Shown here one piece after another: positions 16,945-26,551 of a stretch of DNA of 53,581 nucleotides. The DNA is taken from positions 1 to 53,581 of the forward strand of contig CAZKXU010000009.1 in NCBI GenBank assembly GCA_964556665.1, in the 5' to 3' direction. The notes beneath the pieces are model-generated. The model saw only the letters and a list, made by a program, of their open reading frames with translations. It was not told the DNA's origin and did not search any database. The position numbers and the translations under genes are program-made. Positions within the stretch are counted from its first letter, which is position 1. Each line of letters begins with the position of its first letter. The DNA comes from CAZKXU01 sp964556665 (GTDB taxonomy: Bacteria; Bdellovibrionota_C; UBA2361; CAZKXU01).

Positions 16945-17107
16945 AATAATTAGCGATCAAGACTTGCGTTACATCCATAATATAAAGAGAATATAGCTTT
17001 GCACACGCATAAGCTATTCAGAATAGATTGTTTGACTCATCCGTAAGGATGGGAGTGGTGATTTTATTCCTAACAATCTGGATAGAGGTGTTTAAATATT
17101 AAAATTC

Positions 17108-19204
17108 ATGCCTAAGACAAGTTTATTCAAATCAAAGAAACGGGGTCTCAAACTTGGAAAAGGAAAGAGCAGCAGCTCTAAGGCTACGCCTATTGCCAAG
17201 TCAAAGCGTCCTGATAAGAAAGAAGCAAAATCTCCCACAAAACTACAGGTTGTGCCTCCGAGTGAGCCGACTGTGCAGCCTGGGATAGTTAAGACCAAGC
17301 GAGGTCGTAAACCCAAAGCGTTTTTTGCAACACCTACAATCGCTCTTAAGGGTAAGTCGTCGCCTAAGGTTGTCGACAAAGAGAGTGAGATCGGAAAGCT
17401 GCTCGCCTTTGCCAAAGATAAAGACATAATTGAAGGCGACGAGGGCGTAGTCGCAGATTTTGGAGCAGAGCGTCCCGTAGATGAGATGGTCAGCCTTTTT
17501 GAGGAGGCTGAAATAGAGATCGATCCGCATGCCGAGGAGGCTGAGGAGGAAGAGGAGGCAGTAGTAGCCCCAGTAGTTCCTGATGGTGAGGAGGAGTTTG
17601 ATGCCGGAGCGTTTGGCAAAGGAACAGATCCAGTTCGAATGTACCTGCGTGAGATGGGGAATGTTAGTTTGCTTACACGGGAAGGCGAGGTCGAGATTGC
17701 AAAGAAAATAGAATCTGGATTGGCGGCAGTAATGACTCATAGCTTGCGACAGCCTATGGCGATCTCCTATGTGGTAAGTCTTTTCGATAAGGTCAAAGAG
17801 GGTAGCATCAGGTTGCGGGATCTGTTCTTGGATGAAACAGAGGAGGCTCAGTCGGAGGAGGAAGAGGAGGAAGAGGAGGAGGTTAAGCCAAGAAGCTTTG
17901 ATGAGGAGGGCGAGGTTCAGGAGGAGGCAGTTAGTAAAGCTGAGCTTATCGATCGAGAGGAGGAGGCAAATAAGAAGAAGTTTCTAAAACGTATGCCTAC
18001 CTACAAGAAGGCACTTTCAGAGTTGGCCGATGCTTTTTCCTCGACATGTAAGCGTTATAGCAGCAAGAAGGCACAACAGAACGCCGAAAAGAAATATAGC
18101 AAATTAAAAGAGAGAAACGCGCATAAGATAGAGAAGCTTAATCTTAATCAGAGGCAGTTCCTCTGTATGGTAAATGCGATTAAGGATTACGAGGCACCGG
18201 TTCTAAGGTATAAGGCCGATCTTAAAGATTTTGAAAAGGCGCTCGGAGTTCCGCTACCGCAAGTAGGGGAGATCTTACCCGAATTGGCCAGTGATGATGC
18301 TGCTGCCTTTAAGCGTGCTACTAGAAAATTGAAAATGAAAGCCTCCCAAGCAAGGGAGTTTGCGGATCGTTATAAAGGACTAAAAGCTCGTCAGCTGGCA
18401 CTTGAATCAACCATAATGGTGGATCTCGATGCTTTTCTTACCGAAGTTAGGATTATTAAAGATGGTGAGGTGCGGGCATATGAAGCAAAGCGCGAATTGG
18501 TAGAGGCGAATCTTAGATTAGTTGTCTCAATTGCTAAAAAATACACTAACCGTGGTTTGCAGTTCCTCGACCTAATACAGGAGGGGAATATCGGCCTTAT
18601 GAAGGCTGTTGATAAATTTGAATATCAACGCGGCTATAAATTCTCGACTTATGCTACCTGGTGGATTAGGCAGGCTATTACTAGGGCTATTGCTGATCAG
18701 GCACGCATTATCCGAATTCCAGTGCACATGATCGAGACTATTAATAAGTTAGTCAGGACCTCGCGTCAGTTAGTACAGGAGCTTGGTCGAGAGCCCATAC
18801 CGGAAGAGATCGCAGAACGCATGGAGATTCCTGTTGATAAGGTTCGTAAGGTAATGAAGATCGCTAAGGAGCCGATCTCTCTTGAAACACCAATCGGCGA
18901 GGAGGAGGATTCCCATCTTGGAGATTTTATTGAGGATAAACGAGTTATTTCTCCGGCAGCGGCCGTCATTAACACAAATCTGCAGGACCAGACGCGCAAA
19001 GTATTGGCTAGTCTTACACCACGTGAGGAAAAGGTGTTAAGGATGCGGTTTGGAATAGGTGAAAAAAGCGACCATACCTTAGAAGAAGTCGGACAGAATT
19101 TTGATGTTACCCGTGAGCGTATCCGCCAGATCGAAGCCAAAGCGCTACGAAAACTTAGACACCCAAGCCGCAGCAAGAGGTTAAAGGGTTTTGTTGATCA
19201 ATAA
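17108..19204 (+). CDS. rpoD: Primary sigma factor RpoD (sigma-70)
   Basis: Directs RNA polymerase to housekeeping promoters. Region 1.2 (DPVRMYLREMG) begins at about residue 176. Regions 2.1-2.4 include NLRLVVSIAKKY, the core-binding EGNIGLMKAV and the -10-recognition FSTYATWWIRQAITRA. Region 3 and region 4.2 (TLEEVGQNFDVTRERIRQIEAKAL) complete it, ending in the usual LRHPSRSKRLKGF. Two parts are unusual. The first 110 residues are Lys/Ser/Pro-rich, and acidic tracts occur at about residues 134-165 and again in the non-conserved region, including an unbroken run of glutamates near residue 250. The intact region 2/4 supports the TTGACA/TATAAT-like boxes seen elsewhere in the window. Confidence 0.98.
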   Translation: MPKTSLFKSKKRGLKLGKGKSSSSKATPIAKSKRPDKKEAKSPTKLQVVPPSEPTVQPGIVKTKRGRKPKAFFATPTIALKGKSSPKVVDKESEIGKLLAFAKDKDIIEGDEGVVADFGAERPVDEMVSLFEEAEIEIDPHAEEAEEEEEAVVAPVVPDGEEEFDAGAFGKGTDPVRMYLREMGNVSLLTREGEVEIAKKIESGLAAVMTHSLRQPMAISYVVSLFDKVKEGSIRLRDLFLDETEEAQSEEEEEEEEEVKPRSFDEEGEVQEEAVSKAELIDREEEANKKKFLKRMPTYKKALSELADAFSSTCKRYSSKKAQQNAEKKYSKLKERNAHKIEKLNLNQRQFLCMVNAIKDYEAPVLRYKADLKDFEKALGVPLPQVGEILPELASDDAAAFKRATRKLKMKASQAREFADRYKGLKARQLALESTIMVDLDAFLTEVRIIKDGEVRAYEAKRELVEANLRLVVSIAKKYTNRGLQFLDLIQEGNIGLMKAVDKFEYQRGYKFSTYATWWIRQAITRAIADQARIIRIPVHMIETINKLVRTSRQLVQELGREPIPEEIAERMEIPVDKVRKVMKIAKEPISLETPIGEEEDSHLGDFIEDKRVISPAAAVINTNLQDQTRKVLASLTPREEKVLRMRFGIGEKSDHTLEEVGQNFDVTRERIRQIEAKALRKLRHPSRSKRLKGFVDQ

Positions 19205-19208
19205 GCTG

Positions 19209-19249
19209 AACCTACTGGGACCGCGGGCTTCCAGCCCGCGGTCCCAGGT
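19209..19249. repeat. Compact CTGGGACCGCGG palindrome after rpoD, possible terminator
   Basis: A simple near-perfect hairpin, AACCTACTGGGACCGCGGGC, loop TTCCA, then the complement, starting 5 nt after the rpoD stop. It is the shortest copy of the family here. There is no T-run, so if it terminates transcription it does so without a classical U tract. Confidence 0.85.
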
Positions 19250-19259
19250 TTAAGGATAT

Positions 19260-19288
19260 ATGACTAAGAATCCGGATCATGATAAAAT
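19260..19288 (+). promoter_or_regulatory. Predicted promoter, ATGACT-N17-TAAAAT
   Basis: The -35 box is at 19260-19265 (4 of 6 consensus) and the -10 box at 19283-19288 (5 of 6). Six bases separate it from the ATG at 19295. The spacing to the start codon again implies a leaderless message. Confidence 0.45.
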
Positions 19289-19294
19289 CTTTTG

Positions 19295-21814
19295 ATGCCA
19301 AATCTCACTCCGCTACGTTCGATTCTTTTTGGTGCTGCAGCTTTAGTGATGCCATCTAGAGCAGAGGCGCTGCAGAATCTTGAAATTCCAGAAAAGCTCT
19401 CCCCTAAAGTTGCAAATGAAGTCGATTCTGTTCGTTCACTTGAAGAGCACGGTTTTGAACGCATAGGGATGAGTAATTTTTGGCGGCACCCTTTAGGCTT
19501 TATTGCTGAAGTTGAAGGTAATAAAGGACGTTTTTATTGTGATCTAGAAATAAAAGATCCGCAATCAATAAGCCGTTTATACTTCGATGAAGGTACTTTT
19601 GCCGGGCTTAGAGCAGGTAGATGTAGAGCTGATGGTAGTATAGAGTTTAGCAGTATAGATACTCTATCAGGTCGTGAAACTCCGGTAAACGATGCAGTAC
19701 TCGAGGAAATTAAAATTAGGGAAAATGAAGAAGAGCAGGGGCTAGATATTGCGCAGCAGCTTCTTTCTCGTGGTAGACAACAATCGAGCTTTGAAGTCCT
19801 ATATCAGGATTCAGAGATTATGGTTTCTAGATGGCAGGTTGCAGGTTTATTCCTTGGACCATGCTATTACTTGGCAGTTACTAAAAATGGTGAGCTTTCT
19901 CAGTTCGCTCATGGAAAAACAGTTGCGATTAATGAATTTAAGGTTGCTGAAATGCCTCCTTCCCCGTCCGATTTGAGGCATTACCTGTATATAAGTAGGG
20001 ATCAATTTACATGGAAATTTTCACTATATGATGGGGCATCTACTCCTGAGCTAGTTGATGTAGGTAAAGAGTGCGAACCGAGTGAATTTGGGGAAGCTCT
20101 TCTATTTCATACAGATCCACTAGATTGCGCACTGGATTACATCCTGCTATTGGGAAGGAATAGATTGGTAAACGGTACCTTCGTTTATAATGATCACCGT
20201 TTTCACATGACATTTTCAACGTATGATCTAGGCAGTTACGCTAAGATTAACCTTACTAATCTTCATACAGGTCAAAATATTCCATTTACTCTTGGTTTGA
20301 GGGGGGACCGCATGATAGGTGCAGAATTGAGCAATGCCATTTTAGTACTGCTTGAATTTAAGCCAAATCCTGCAATTCCAGATACAGATCCGGTAGTGTC
20401 GATTCTTAGGAATAGGCGTGCTGCAGATAAAGGAGCTGCGGTTAAACTTGTAAGCGAGGATGATGTTGATAGATTAATTAGAGCTACAGTTTTAGGTAGA
20501 GAGGAGTTAAATAATGCTGAGTATACATTCATCCCCGATAGGCCGGACACAATATACCAGTTAGCTACGAAGACGAGCGAATACCATGATTGGCGTGCTG
20601 CATATGCTGCTCTTCTGTCAAACATGGCTCTCTCTGAGTTAAAGCCAGGAGTCGTCCCTTGGGAAATATATTTATCTGGCAGACAGCAATTGAGATCAAT
20701 TATACCAGACCAGCTAGCCAAAATAGAAAGTTCAGTGAGTAATCTTTATATTGATGTAGAAGGGGCATTTGAGTTTAGGAAGTTGTTAGAAATATTAAAC
20801 TCAGAAGATCCAGCTGTGCTGCGTAAACTTATATTTTCCTGGCAGTGCATATCTCGCTGTGCCTCAGTTCTTATAGATCATCTTGAAAGGTGTCCTGTGC
20901 AGGAGCGAGAAAGGGTTATCACGCAGTTGAATGAGCTTGTTCCTGGCTTTGTACCAGCACTAGATGAGTTTGGGAGAAATTTTGGCGAGGATTATAGATC
21001 ACTTGAAATTAGTGATAAATTAAGTTCTGTTAGGCGCATTAATGCAGAGATGTATGTTGATACGGAGCTTCTTGATAGGTTGGGAATAGATATACTAAGT
21101 CGTAATGTAATTAGTGAGCTATGCTTAGTTTTTGCTGCTTTTGCAAATGACTCCCTCTCTCATAAGGATCGGGCCTTTTTAGCAAATAACGGTATAAGAG
21201 CTGAGCTATTTGAGGCAGCCTGGCATCATGTAACTTCGAGCTATACACAGTTCACACGAGCTCGTCAGTGTAGCCAGGCTGTAATCTCTCTCTTTAACGG
21301 CAGCGCGGAGGCAGAAATTCCACTTATAGATATTCTGAGATCAATCGCTCCAGGTGTAAGCCCTGAGGTGAGAGAATTAGCGATAAAATTAATACGTCGA
21401 TCAACACATGAAAGAGCCGATCGTAAAATTGAAAGGAATCAATGGAGCAGTTTCCTATCAACTTTAACAGGGAGCAGCAGCTCTACGGATCTATTGCGCT
21501 GGTATCTATCTCAATCAAGACCTAAATTTAAGGAATTTATAGAGAAAGGACCGTTAACTCTCCAGTGTCGTGAAGTTGCTGCATTAGGCGGCACAGATTT
21601 TTGCATGATACTAGATCATGAGAATATCAGATCCCTTGGTTTTAATTTTCAGGACAATGAAAGTATTACACTTACATGTGGACAGGCTCATTACAGCCTT
21701 ACCTATACGGCTCGACCTTCAGACCCATATTTTTCATTACGTCCTTTGAGTGATAAAACGGGAGGGGAGATCACATTTTTAAAAGTTGGAACGGAATTCA
21801 TCGCTACTCATTAA
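19295..21814 (+). CDS. Hypothetical exported protein (839 aa)
   Basis: No family is recognised. The N-terminus (PNLTPLRSILFGAAALVMPSRAEA) looks like a signal peptide with cleavage after AEA, so the protein is probably periplasmic or outer-membrane associated. About residues 45-430 are beta-rich, with repeated acidic and aromatic strands. About residues 440-720 are helical, with HEAT/ARM-like helix pairs such as FEFRKLLEILNSEDPAVLRK and ISRCASVLIDHLERC. The last 100 residues return to beta structure. Eight or more cysteines are spread through the chain. It has its own predicted promoter and a convergent glycosyltransferase gene downstream. Confidence 0.65.
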   Translation: MPNLTPLRSILFGAAALVMPSRAEALQNLEIPEKLSPKVANEVDSVRSLEEHGFERIGMSNFWRHPLGFIAEVEGNKGRFYCDLEIKDPQSISRLYFDEGTFAGLRAGRCRADGSIEFSSIDTLSGRETPVNDAVLEEIKIRENEEEQGLDIAQQLLSRGRQQSSFEVLYQDSEIMVSRWQVAGLFLGPCYYLAVTKNGELSQFAHGKTVAINEFKVAEMPPSPSDLRHYLYISRDQFTWKFSLYDGASTPELVDVGKECEPSEFGEALLFHTDPLDCALDYILLLGRNRLVNGTFVYNDHRFHMTFSTYDLGSYAKINLTNLHTGQNIPFTLGLRGDRMIGAELSNAILVLLEFKPNPAIPDTDPVVSILRNRRAADKGAAVKLVSEDDVDRLIRATVLGREELNNAEYTFIPDRPDTIYQLATKTSEYHDWRAAYAALLSNMALSELKPGVVPWEIYLSGRQQLRSIIPDQLAKIESSVSNLYIDVEGAFEFRKLLEILNSEDPAVLRKLIFSWQCISRCASVLIDHLERCPVQERERVITQLNELVPGFVPALDEFGRNFGEDYRSLEISDKLSSVRRINAEMYVDTELLDRLGIDILSRNVISELCLVFAAFANDSLSHKDRAFLANNGIRAELFEAAWHHVTSSYTQFTRARQCSQAVISLFNGSAEAEIPLIDILRSIAPGVSPEVRELAIKLIRRSTHERADRKIERNQWSSFLSTLTGSSSSTDLLRWYLSQSRPKFKEFIEKGPLTLQCREVAALGGTDFCMILDHENIRSLGFNFQDNESITLTCGQAHYSLTYTARPSDPYFSLRPLSDKTGGEITFLKVGTEFIATH

Positions 21815-21853
21815 TACATTGCTTCTTTTTAATTATAAATCCAGAATCAAGGT

Positions 21854-22810
21854 CTACTCTACCAACTTCTCATAAACATCAAGCACAGTCTTTGTCACGA
21901 TCTCAGCGTTATGAAAATGCTTTACATGCTGCTTCCCGCGCTTTGATAGATCGCGCAGGCAGCGCGGTTCGCGGATAATGGATTCAAGCCTTTTAGTGAA
22001 ATTCTCCCGATTGGTATCGAGATTCGGACAGTACTGTAGGTGTTGCCAGGAGCTTCTACTTTTTTCACTGTTGCCGGAGAGGACTGGCACGCCAAAGGCC
22101 ATCGCCAAAACTGCTAAAGCGCCAAATGATTCTCGCCCAACCCGTTCTACTAAAAGGTTTGAATCTTTAATAATAGTCATTAGACTCTCGACGTTTCTAA
22201 TGCTGTCCGGATCAATAACATTAAATTCAAAGCGCAGCCTTTTAGCCCTCAAGCTTTCAACGCATGATATAATGAATTTCTGCTCATCCGCCGGCACCTG
22301 TGCGGTAATCAAAATAGCTCTAATTTCATCATATTTTAAGGTAACCTCCTTAATCCTCTCGAAATCAAGTGCCATCGGAATAAGAGAGTGTGAGCGGCAG
22401 GCTGGTGCAACAGTCATGTTTTCTGGGTCGAGTATGAAGACGTGACGAAAGTTGGAAAGCAGCAGTGAGCCGATTGCAGGTGCTTTTGCGACAAGGCTTA
22501 CTACAGGATCCTCTCCTAGCGAGGAATAGACAAGCCTTGTTCGTGTAGAGGCAATTACACCTAATGACTGCGAGATGCTTTTTGTCTGCTGCTCTAACTC
22601 ATTAGGTAACCCGTGTATATGAATAATATCGAACTTTCGATCTTTAATCTCCGAGGCTCTCTTAGCTAGATACTCAGCATTTACGCCTTCCTGAAAAATC
22701 CCATTCTGCTGTGATCCTCGCCATACACTTACCTCATGACCAGCTGCCTTCTGATACTTTGCTAGGGTAAGTACAAATGGGTAAAATCCGCCAAGATGAA
22801 GAATATTCAT
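21854..22810 (-). CDS. Glycosyltransferase, GT4-like (GT-B fold)
   Basis: The N-terminus MNILHLGGFYPF followed by LAKYQKAAGHEVSVW is the typical Rossmann start of GT-B enzymes, and FDIIHIHGL is the second acceptor-domain strand. The C-terminal domain carries RVGRESFGALAVLAMAFGVPVL, which corresponds to the E-x7-E nucleotide-sugar-binding motif: Glu in ESFG, with the second position replaced by Ala/Met rather than the usual Glu. At 318 residues it is shorter than the 350-400 usual for the family. It probably transfers a sugar in envelope polysaccharide or LPS synthesis. No sugar-pathway genes surround it. Confidence 0.8.
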   Translation of the reverse strand: MNILHLGGFYPFVLTLAKYQKAAGHEVSVWRGSQQNGIFQEGVNAEYLAKRASEIKDRKFDIIHIHGLPNELEQQTKSISQSLGVIASTRTRLVYSSLGEDPVVSLVAKAPAIGSLLLSNFRHVFILDPENMTVAPACRSHSLIPMALDFERIKEVTLKYDEIRAILITAQVPADEQKFIISCVESLRAKRLRFEFNVIDPDSIRNVESLMTIIKDSNLLVERVGRESFGALAVLAMAFGVPVLSGNSEKSRSSWQHLQYCPNLDTNRENFTKRLESIIREPRCLRDLSKRGKQHVKHFHNAEIVTKTVLDVYEKLVE

Positions 22811-22972
22811 AATAGAATAGGGTCATATATCTTATCGTATGAATTCATCTAATATTATAGAAATATTCCCATTTTTTTATTCTCATTTCCAGCTACTATA
22901 GTAATCCATAAATTCTATAAGGATAGAAGCACTATAACGACCTCTGCCGTACGGTCGGAAATTTCCGTTCAT

Positions 22973-23001
22973 TTGCCTGGAGCCATGAAATCCTGTAAAA
23001 T
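22973..23001 (+). promoter_or_regulatory. Predicted ndk promoter, TTGCCT-N17-TAAAAT
   Basis: The -35 box is at 22973-22978 and the -10 box at 22996-23001. Transcription would start about 27 nt before ndk, leaving room for the good ribosome site AGGAG at 23024-23028. This is the leadered counter-example to the leaderless genes. The rest of 22811-23035 shows only short self-complementary stretches. Confidence 0.5.
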
Positions 23002-23035
23002 GGTCGAATTAATAAGAAGTTATTAGGAGCTTTAA

Positions 23036-23452
23036 ATGGCAATTGAAAGAACATTATCGATAATTAAGCCGGACGGTGTTCGGAAGAATATTATAGGGAA
23101 GGTCTTATCCCGTTTTGAGGATAGGGGGTTGAAGATTGTAGCAGCTAAGATGAAAACCCTTAGTGCAAAAGAGGCAGAGGAGTTTTATGCAGTTCATAAA
23201 GCAAGACCGTTTTACGGCGAGCTTGTGTCTTATATGACCGAAGGCCCTGTCATGATCTCTGTGCTAGAAGGGGAAAATGCTGTAGCGCTTAATCGGGAAA
23301 TCATGGGAGCGACCGATCCTAAGAAGGCGCTGCCTGGAACGATTCGTAGGGACTTCGCAGATAGCATTAGTGCGAACTGCGTGCATGGCTCGGATAGCCT
23401 CGAGAATGCGAGAATAGAGGTAGCCTTCTTTTTTCATGAACTGAACATGTAA
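23036..23452 (+). CDS. ndk: Nucleoside-diphosphate kinase
   Basis: Transfers the gamma phosphate of ATP to nucleoside diphosphates by a phospho-His intermediate. The 138-residue length is exact for the family. The opening ERTLSIIKPDGV and the active-site block NCVHGSDS, with the phosphorylated His near residue 117, are both intact. A strong AGGAG ribosome site precedes the ATG. rlmN follows after 8 nt, so the two are probably one transcript. Confidence 0.98.
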   Translation: MAIERTLSIIKPDGVRKNIIGKVLSRFEDRGLKIVAAKMKTLSAKEAEEFYAVHKARPFYGELVSYMTEGPVMISVLEGENAVALNREIMGATDPKKALPGTIRRDFADSISANCVHGSDSLENARIEVAFFFHELNM

Positions 23453-23460
23453 GGACTCGC

Positions 23461-24561
23461 ATGCCAGAACCAGCCTTTGACATATCTACGGCATCGGCTG
23501 GTCTTACTCAGCTAAGTGATACGCGCGAGCCTCTCGATCTCCTAGATATGGATCCGCAGGAGTTGCAGGAGGTTCTGCAGCGTGCCTCACTGCCAAAGTA
23601 TGCCCTCAGTCAGATCTTAAATTGGGTTTATAAGCGTGGCGTAGTTAGCTTTAGTGAGATGACTAACATTAGAGCAGACGCGCGGCTTTCACTGTCAGGG
23701 CAGCTTTCTATTCCACGCGCTAATATCGTCGTTAGAAAAGTAAGTCAGGATGGCACCAAGAAATATCTCTTTAAACTCAAGGATGGCGCCTTAATCGAGT
23801 CGGTTCTTATCAAACAGGATCGGCATATGACACTTTGCCTCTCCTCTCAGGTTGGCTGTGCTATGGGATGCAAATTCTGCCGCACTGCGACGATGGGGTT
23901 TAAGCGTAATCTTACTGTATCGGAGATACTGCAGCAGGTGTTGGCGGTGCAGGACGAGGCTAGGTTGTCAGGTGATAAGATTAACTATGTTGTTTTTATG
24001 GGGATGGGGGAGCCACTTCATAATCTTAAAAACGTGGCAAAGGCTATACGGGCAATTAGTAATGATTGGGGTATCGGCTTGGCACCTAGGAGGATCACTG
24101 TTTCAACCTCCGGACTAGTGCCTGCAATCCGTCGATTTGGGGAGCTCGATCTCGGAATTAATCTTGCCATCTCACTTAATGCTTCTAACGACAAGGTTAG
24201 AAGTGAGATAATGCCTGTAAATAGATCTTACCCGATAGCGGAGCTTCTATCTGCAGTAAATGAATTTCCGGTAAACTCTAGGCAGAAGGTCACCCTCGAA
24301 TATGTTATGCTTTGCGGTGTTAATACCTCAGATGAAAATCTAAAGGAGCTTATAAAGCTGACACGAGGCTCTAAGGTCAAAATTAATCTCATACCTTACA
24401 ATGAAAATGCAGGGCTTGGATTTAAAGCCCCGCATAGAGAGCAGGTCTATGCATGGCAGAGCAAGCTGTATAAGAGCGGGGTAGATGCCACGGTACGTTG
24501 GTCTAAAGGATTAGACATTGATGCAGCGTGCGGGCAGTTAGCTACAACAGGATTAAGTTAA
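23461..24561 (+). CDS. rlmN: Dual-specificity RNA methyltransferase RlmN
   Basis: A radical-SAM enzyme that methylates C2 of adenosine 2503 in 23S rRNA and adenosine 37 in some tRNAs. It is 366 residues. The iron-sulfur cluster Cys triad CAMGCKFC is at residues 133, 137 and 140, and the GxGEP-type motif is MGMGEPLHN. The methyl-carrying Cys is in the C-terminal AACGQL (C357). An N-terminal accessory domain of about 100 residues is present. Its stop codon overlaps the stop of the convergent cold-shock gene. Confidence 0.97.
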   Translation: MPEPAFDISTASAGLTQLSDTREPLDLLDMDPQELQEVLQRASLPKYALSQILNWVYKRGVVSFSEMTNIRADARLSLSGQLSIPRANIVVRKVSQDGTKKYLFKLKDGALIESVLIKQDRHMTLCLSSQVGCAMGCKFCRTATMGFKRNLTVSEILQQVLAVQDEARLSGDKINYVVFMGMGEPLHNLKNVAKAIRAISNDWGIGLAPRRITVSTSGLVPAIRRFGELDLGINLAISLNASNDKVRSEIMPVNRSYPIAELLSAVNEFPVNSRQKVTLEYVMLCGVNTSDENLKELIKLTRGSKVKINLIPYNENAGLGFKAPHREQVYAWQSKLYKSGVDATVRWSKGLDIDAACGQLATTGLS

Positions 24562-24869
24562 TTTACACTCTCAGCAGCTGAGTCGGACTTGTTATCCTCC
24601 TCGTCGTTATTACCTGAGTCATCAGTGTTACCGGCTTCAATTATCTCAGTTTGTGGTCTTGCGGTGCGCTGTACTTTTACAGCAGAGAGCCCTTTAGGTC
24701 CATCCTTCATCTCGTACTCTACCTCCTCCCCATCTTTGAGAGTCTTAAAGCCATCACCATCAATTACTGAGTAATGAACAAAAACATCCCGGCCAGTAGT
24801 GTCCTCGATAAAGCCGAAACCTTTTGCGTCATTAAACCACTTAACCACACCTTTCTTCGTGTCAGACAT
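24558..24869 (-). CDS. Cold-shock domain protein with acidic tail
   Basis: The first 68 residues are a canonical CspA-type OB fold with RNP1 (KGFGFIED) and RNP2 (DVFVHYSVI) binding single-stranded RNA and DNA. A 35-residue, Asp/Glu/Ser-rich tail follows. The ATG at 24869 has a good ribosome site (TAGGAAG). Frames extending 45 codons further upstream read into the untranslated leader and do not continue the family. The coding stop overlaps that of rlmN, so the two genes meet tail to tail with no intergenic DNA. Cytoplasmic RNA chaperone role inferred from the family. Confidence 0.95.
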   Translation of the reverse strand: MSDTKKGVVKWFNDAKGFGFIEDTTGRDVFVHYSVIDGDGFKTLKDGEEVEYEMKDGPKGLSAVKVQRTARPQTEIIEAGNTDDSGNNDEEDNKSDSAAESVN

Positions 24870-25352
24870 ACTTCCTAACTCCATGAATATAAAGCATCTG
24901 GAGATATTCTTCTTACCTCCACAACATGCACATAAGGCCTCGTTCAATAAAATCCTCGAACCTCTTCCAATATAATGACTTGGACAGAAACTAAGGCTTA
25001 CCAAAAGAAAAGCCTACTACTTTTATGCCAAGCTTTTAACTCTGCTGCAAGGTAAAATCGTAACAGTTGCAGATCTCTAGTTAGGCAGGGCATGCGCCTA
25101 TCTAACAGAAATCTAAGCCAGTCGGCAGAAAAGCTCAACATAATTTTGATTCATTGCCTGGGCGACAGGATCCAAATATCATTCTAAATAGAGGTTTTTC
25201 TAAATTAGGCGCATTCTTACATAGAGCTAGCAGGATTTTTGGGGCTATGTGATGTTGAAAAAGACTGCTATTATCCCTTGAACCCTCGTGGCTACTGGGC
25301 CGCGCGCTCGTAACTATTTGAATATATTCATTTATACTTAGGTTGCCAAGTT
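24870..25352. other. Intergenic stretch, csp leader and hybrid-kinase upstream region
   Basis: The csp side probably contains a long 5' leader, as cold-shock genes often do, but I cannot place its promoter. A degenerate CTGGGCCGCGCGCT at about 25297-25310 resembles a decayed CTGGGACCGCGG repeat. A TATACT box lies 14 nt before the hybrid-kinase ATG without a convincing -35. I see no gene, RNA or other repeat here. Confidence 0.4.
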
Positions 25353-26513
25353 ATGTCGGAAGAGGAATCATTACGGGATCTACACCTTCAGCGCCTACAG
25401 ACGCTAGGGTTGCTTGCCGGTGGGATTGCACACGACTTCAATAACATTCTTACAGGAATTATGGGGCATATTACCTATCTGAAGGCGATACTTCCTCAGA
25501 GTGGACCCCATGCTCAGTCATTGGTCGCTATAGAAGATGGATCAAAGAAGGCCTCAGCGCTTATACAGCGCATCCTTAGCTTCTCTAAGATGGAGGCTTC
25601 AGAAAAGCTTACAGTGGTAGACCTTAACTCTTTAGTACTTAGTTCGGCTAATCTGTTAAGGGGAGCTATTTCGCCTGAATATACTATTTTTACTGATGTA
25701 CCAAATGAGACTGTCGCTGTCCTTGGAGTGGAGGCGCACCTTTCTCAGATCCTAATAAACCTTGTAATCAATGCAAGGGATGCTATCTCCGGGCAAGGTG
25801 AGATTAGAATTATCTTGGAGCCTTGCAATGATAAGTCACGCCTAAAAGCTGCCTATGCAGATCGGGAGCTTGCTCATCCTGAGTACCTTCGCTTGGCGGT
25901 ATCTGACAATGGTCATGGCATTCCAGAGGAGCTTCATTCAAAAATATTTGAACCATATTTTTCAACGAAGAATAGTAAGGGAACAGGACTAGGGCTTTCA
26001 ATTGTGAGAGAGATAGTAGCTCTTTATGGAGGTGGTATTCAGTTAGAGTCAAAAATAGATCATGGTACAACGCTAAGCATCTACTTCCCCCGTCATGCGG
26101 AACCTACAAAAGTAGCAAAGAAGGAGCGCGAACAGCTAGTAGGAGGCACTGAGTCGATACTTATTGTTGACGATGAGGCGCCGGTAAGAAACGTAATCTC
26201 GCTTAGTCTTAAGCATCTTGGTTATCAGGTGACAGCCGTTGCTAGCGGAAAGGAGGCTCTCGATTGCTTTGCCGAAAAAGGTGTTGCATTTGACTTAGTC
26301 ATCATGGATATGTTAATGCCTAATATCTCAGGAGAAGAGCTCTTTTTTAAGATTAGGAATATACACCCTGATATTAATGTTCTGTTAATTAGCGGTTTCA
26401 CCTCTGAGGAGTCAATCAAACGGGTGATGGAAGGGGGAGGTAGGGGTTTTATACAAAAGCCTTTCACGATCGATGATCTGGCACGCAAAGTGAGGGATTG
26501 CCTAGCTCGTTAA
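25353..26513 (+). CDS. Hybrid sensor histidine kinase / receiver, no sensor domain
   Basis: A cytoplasmic two-component protein of 386 residues. The dimerisation/H-box LAGGIAHDFNNIL carries the phosphorylated His (residue 27). The HATPase_c domain has the N box (NLVINARDAI), G1 (DNGHGIP), F box (FEPYFSTK) and G2 (GTGLGLSIV). A C-terminal receiver (about residues 263-386) has IVDDEAPVRN, the phospho-acceptor Asp in VIMDMLMP (about residue 318) and the Lys in IQKPF. The His-box begins only 20 residues from the start, so a PAS or other input domain found in most relatives is missing. The input may be supplied by a partner, or the gene is 5'-truncated by evolution. Confidence 0.93.
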   Translation: MSEEESLRDLHLQRLQTLGLLAGGIAHDFNNILTGIMGHITYLKAILPQSGPHAQSLVAIEDGSKKASALIQRILSFSKMEASEKLTVVDLNSLVLSSANLLRGAISPEYTIFTDVPNETVAVLGVEAHLSQILINLVINARDAISGQGEIRIILEPCNDKSRLKAAYADRELAHPEYLRLAVSDNGHGIPEELHSKIFEPYFSTKNSKGTGLGLSIVREIVALYGGGIQLESKIDHGTTLSIYFPRHAEPTKVAKKEREQLVGGTESILIVDDEAPVRNVISLSLKHLGYQVTAVASGKEALDCFAEKGVAFDLVIMDMLMPNISGEELFFKIRNIHPDINVLLISGFTSEESIKRVMEGGGRGFIQKPFTIDDLARKVRDCLAR

Positions 26514-26551
26514 GTTGTATTTTATCTAATCTAGAGCCATTCAGTTTCCGT

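Noticed and set aside
17092..17619. Ser/Ala-rich 175-codon minus-strand frame opposite rpoD
   Set aside because: It is the antisense shadow of a Lys/Glu-rich coding region. Its low-complexity composition follows from that.
24870..25004. A 45-codon N-terminal extension of the cold-shock protein
   Set aside because: It runs through the probable untranslated leader. The family starts at the ATG at 24869, which has the ribosome site.
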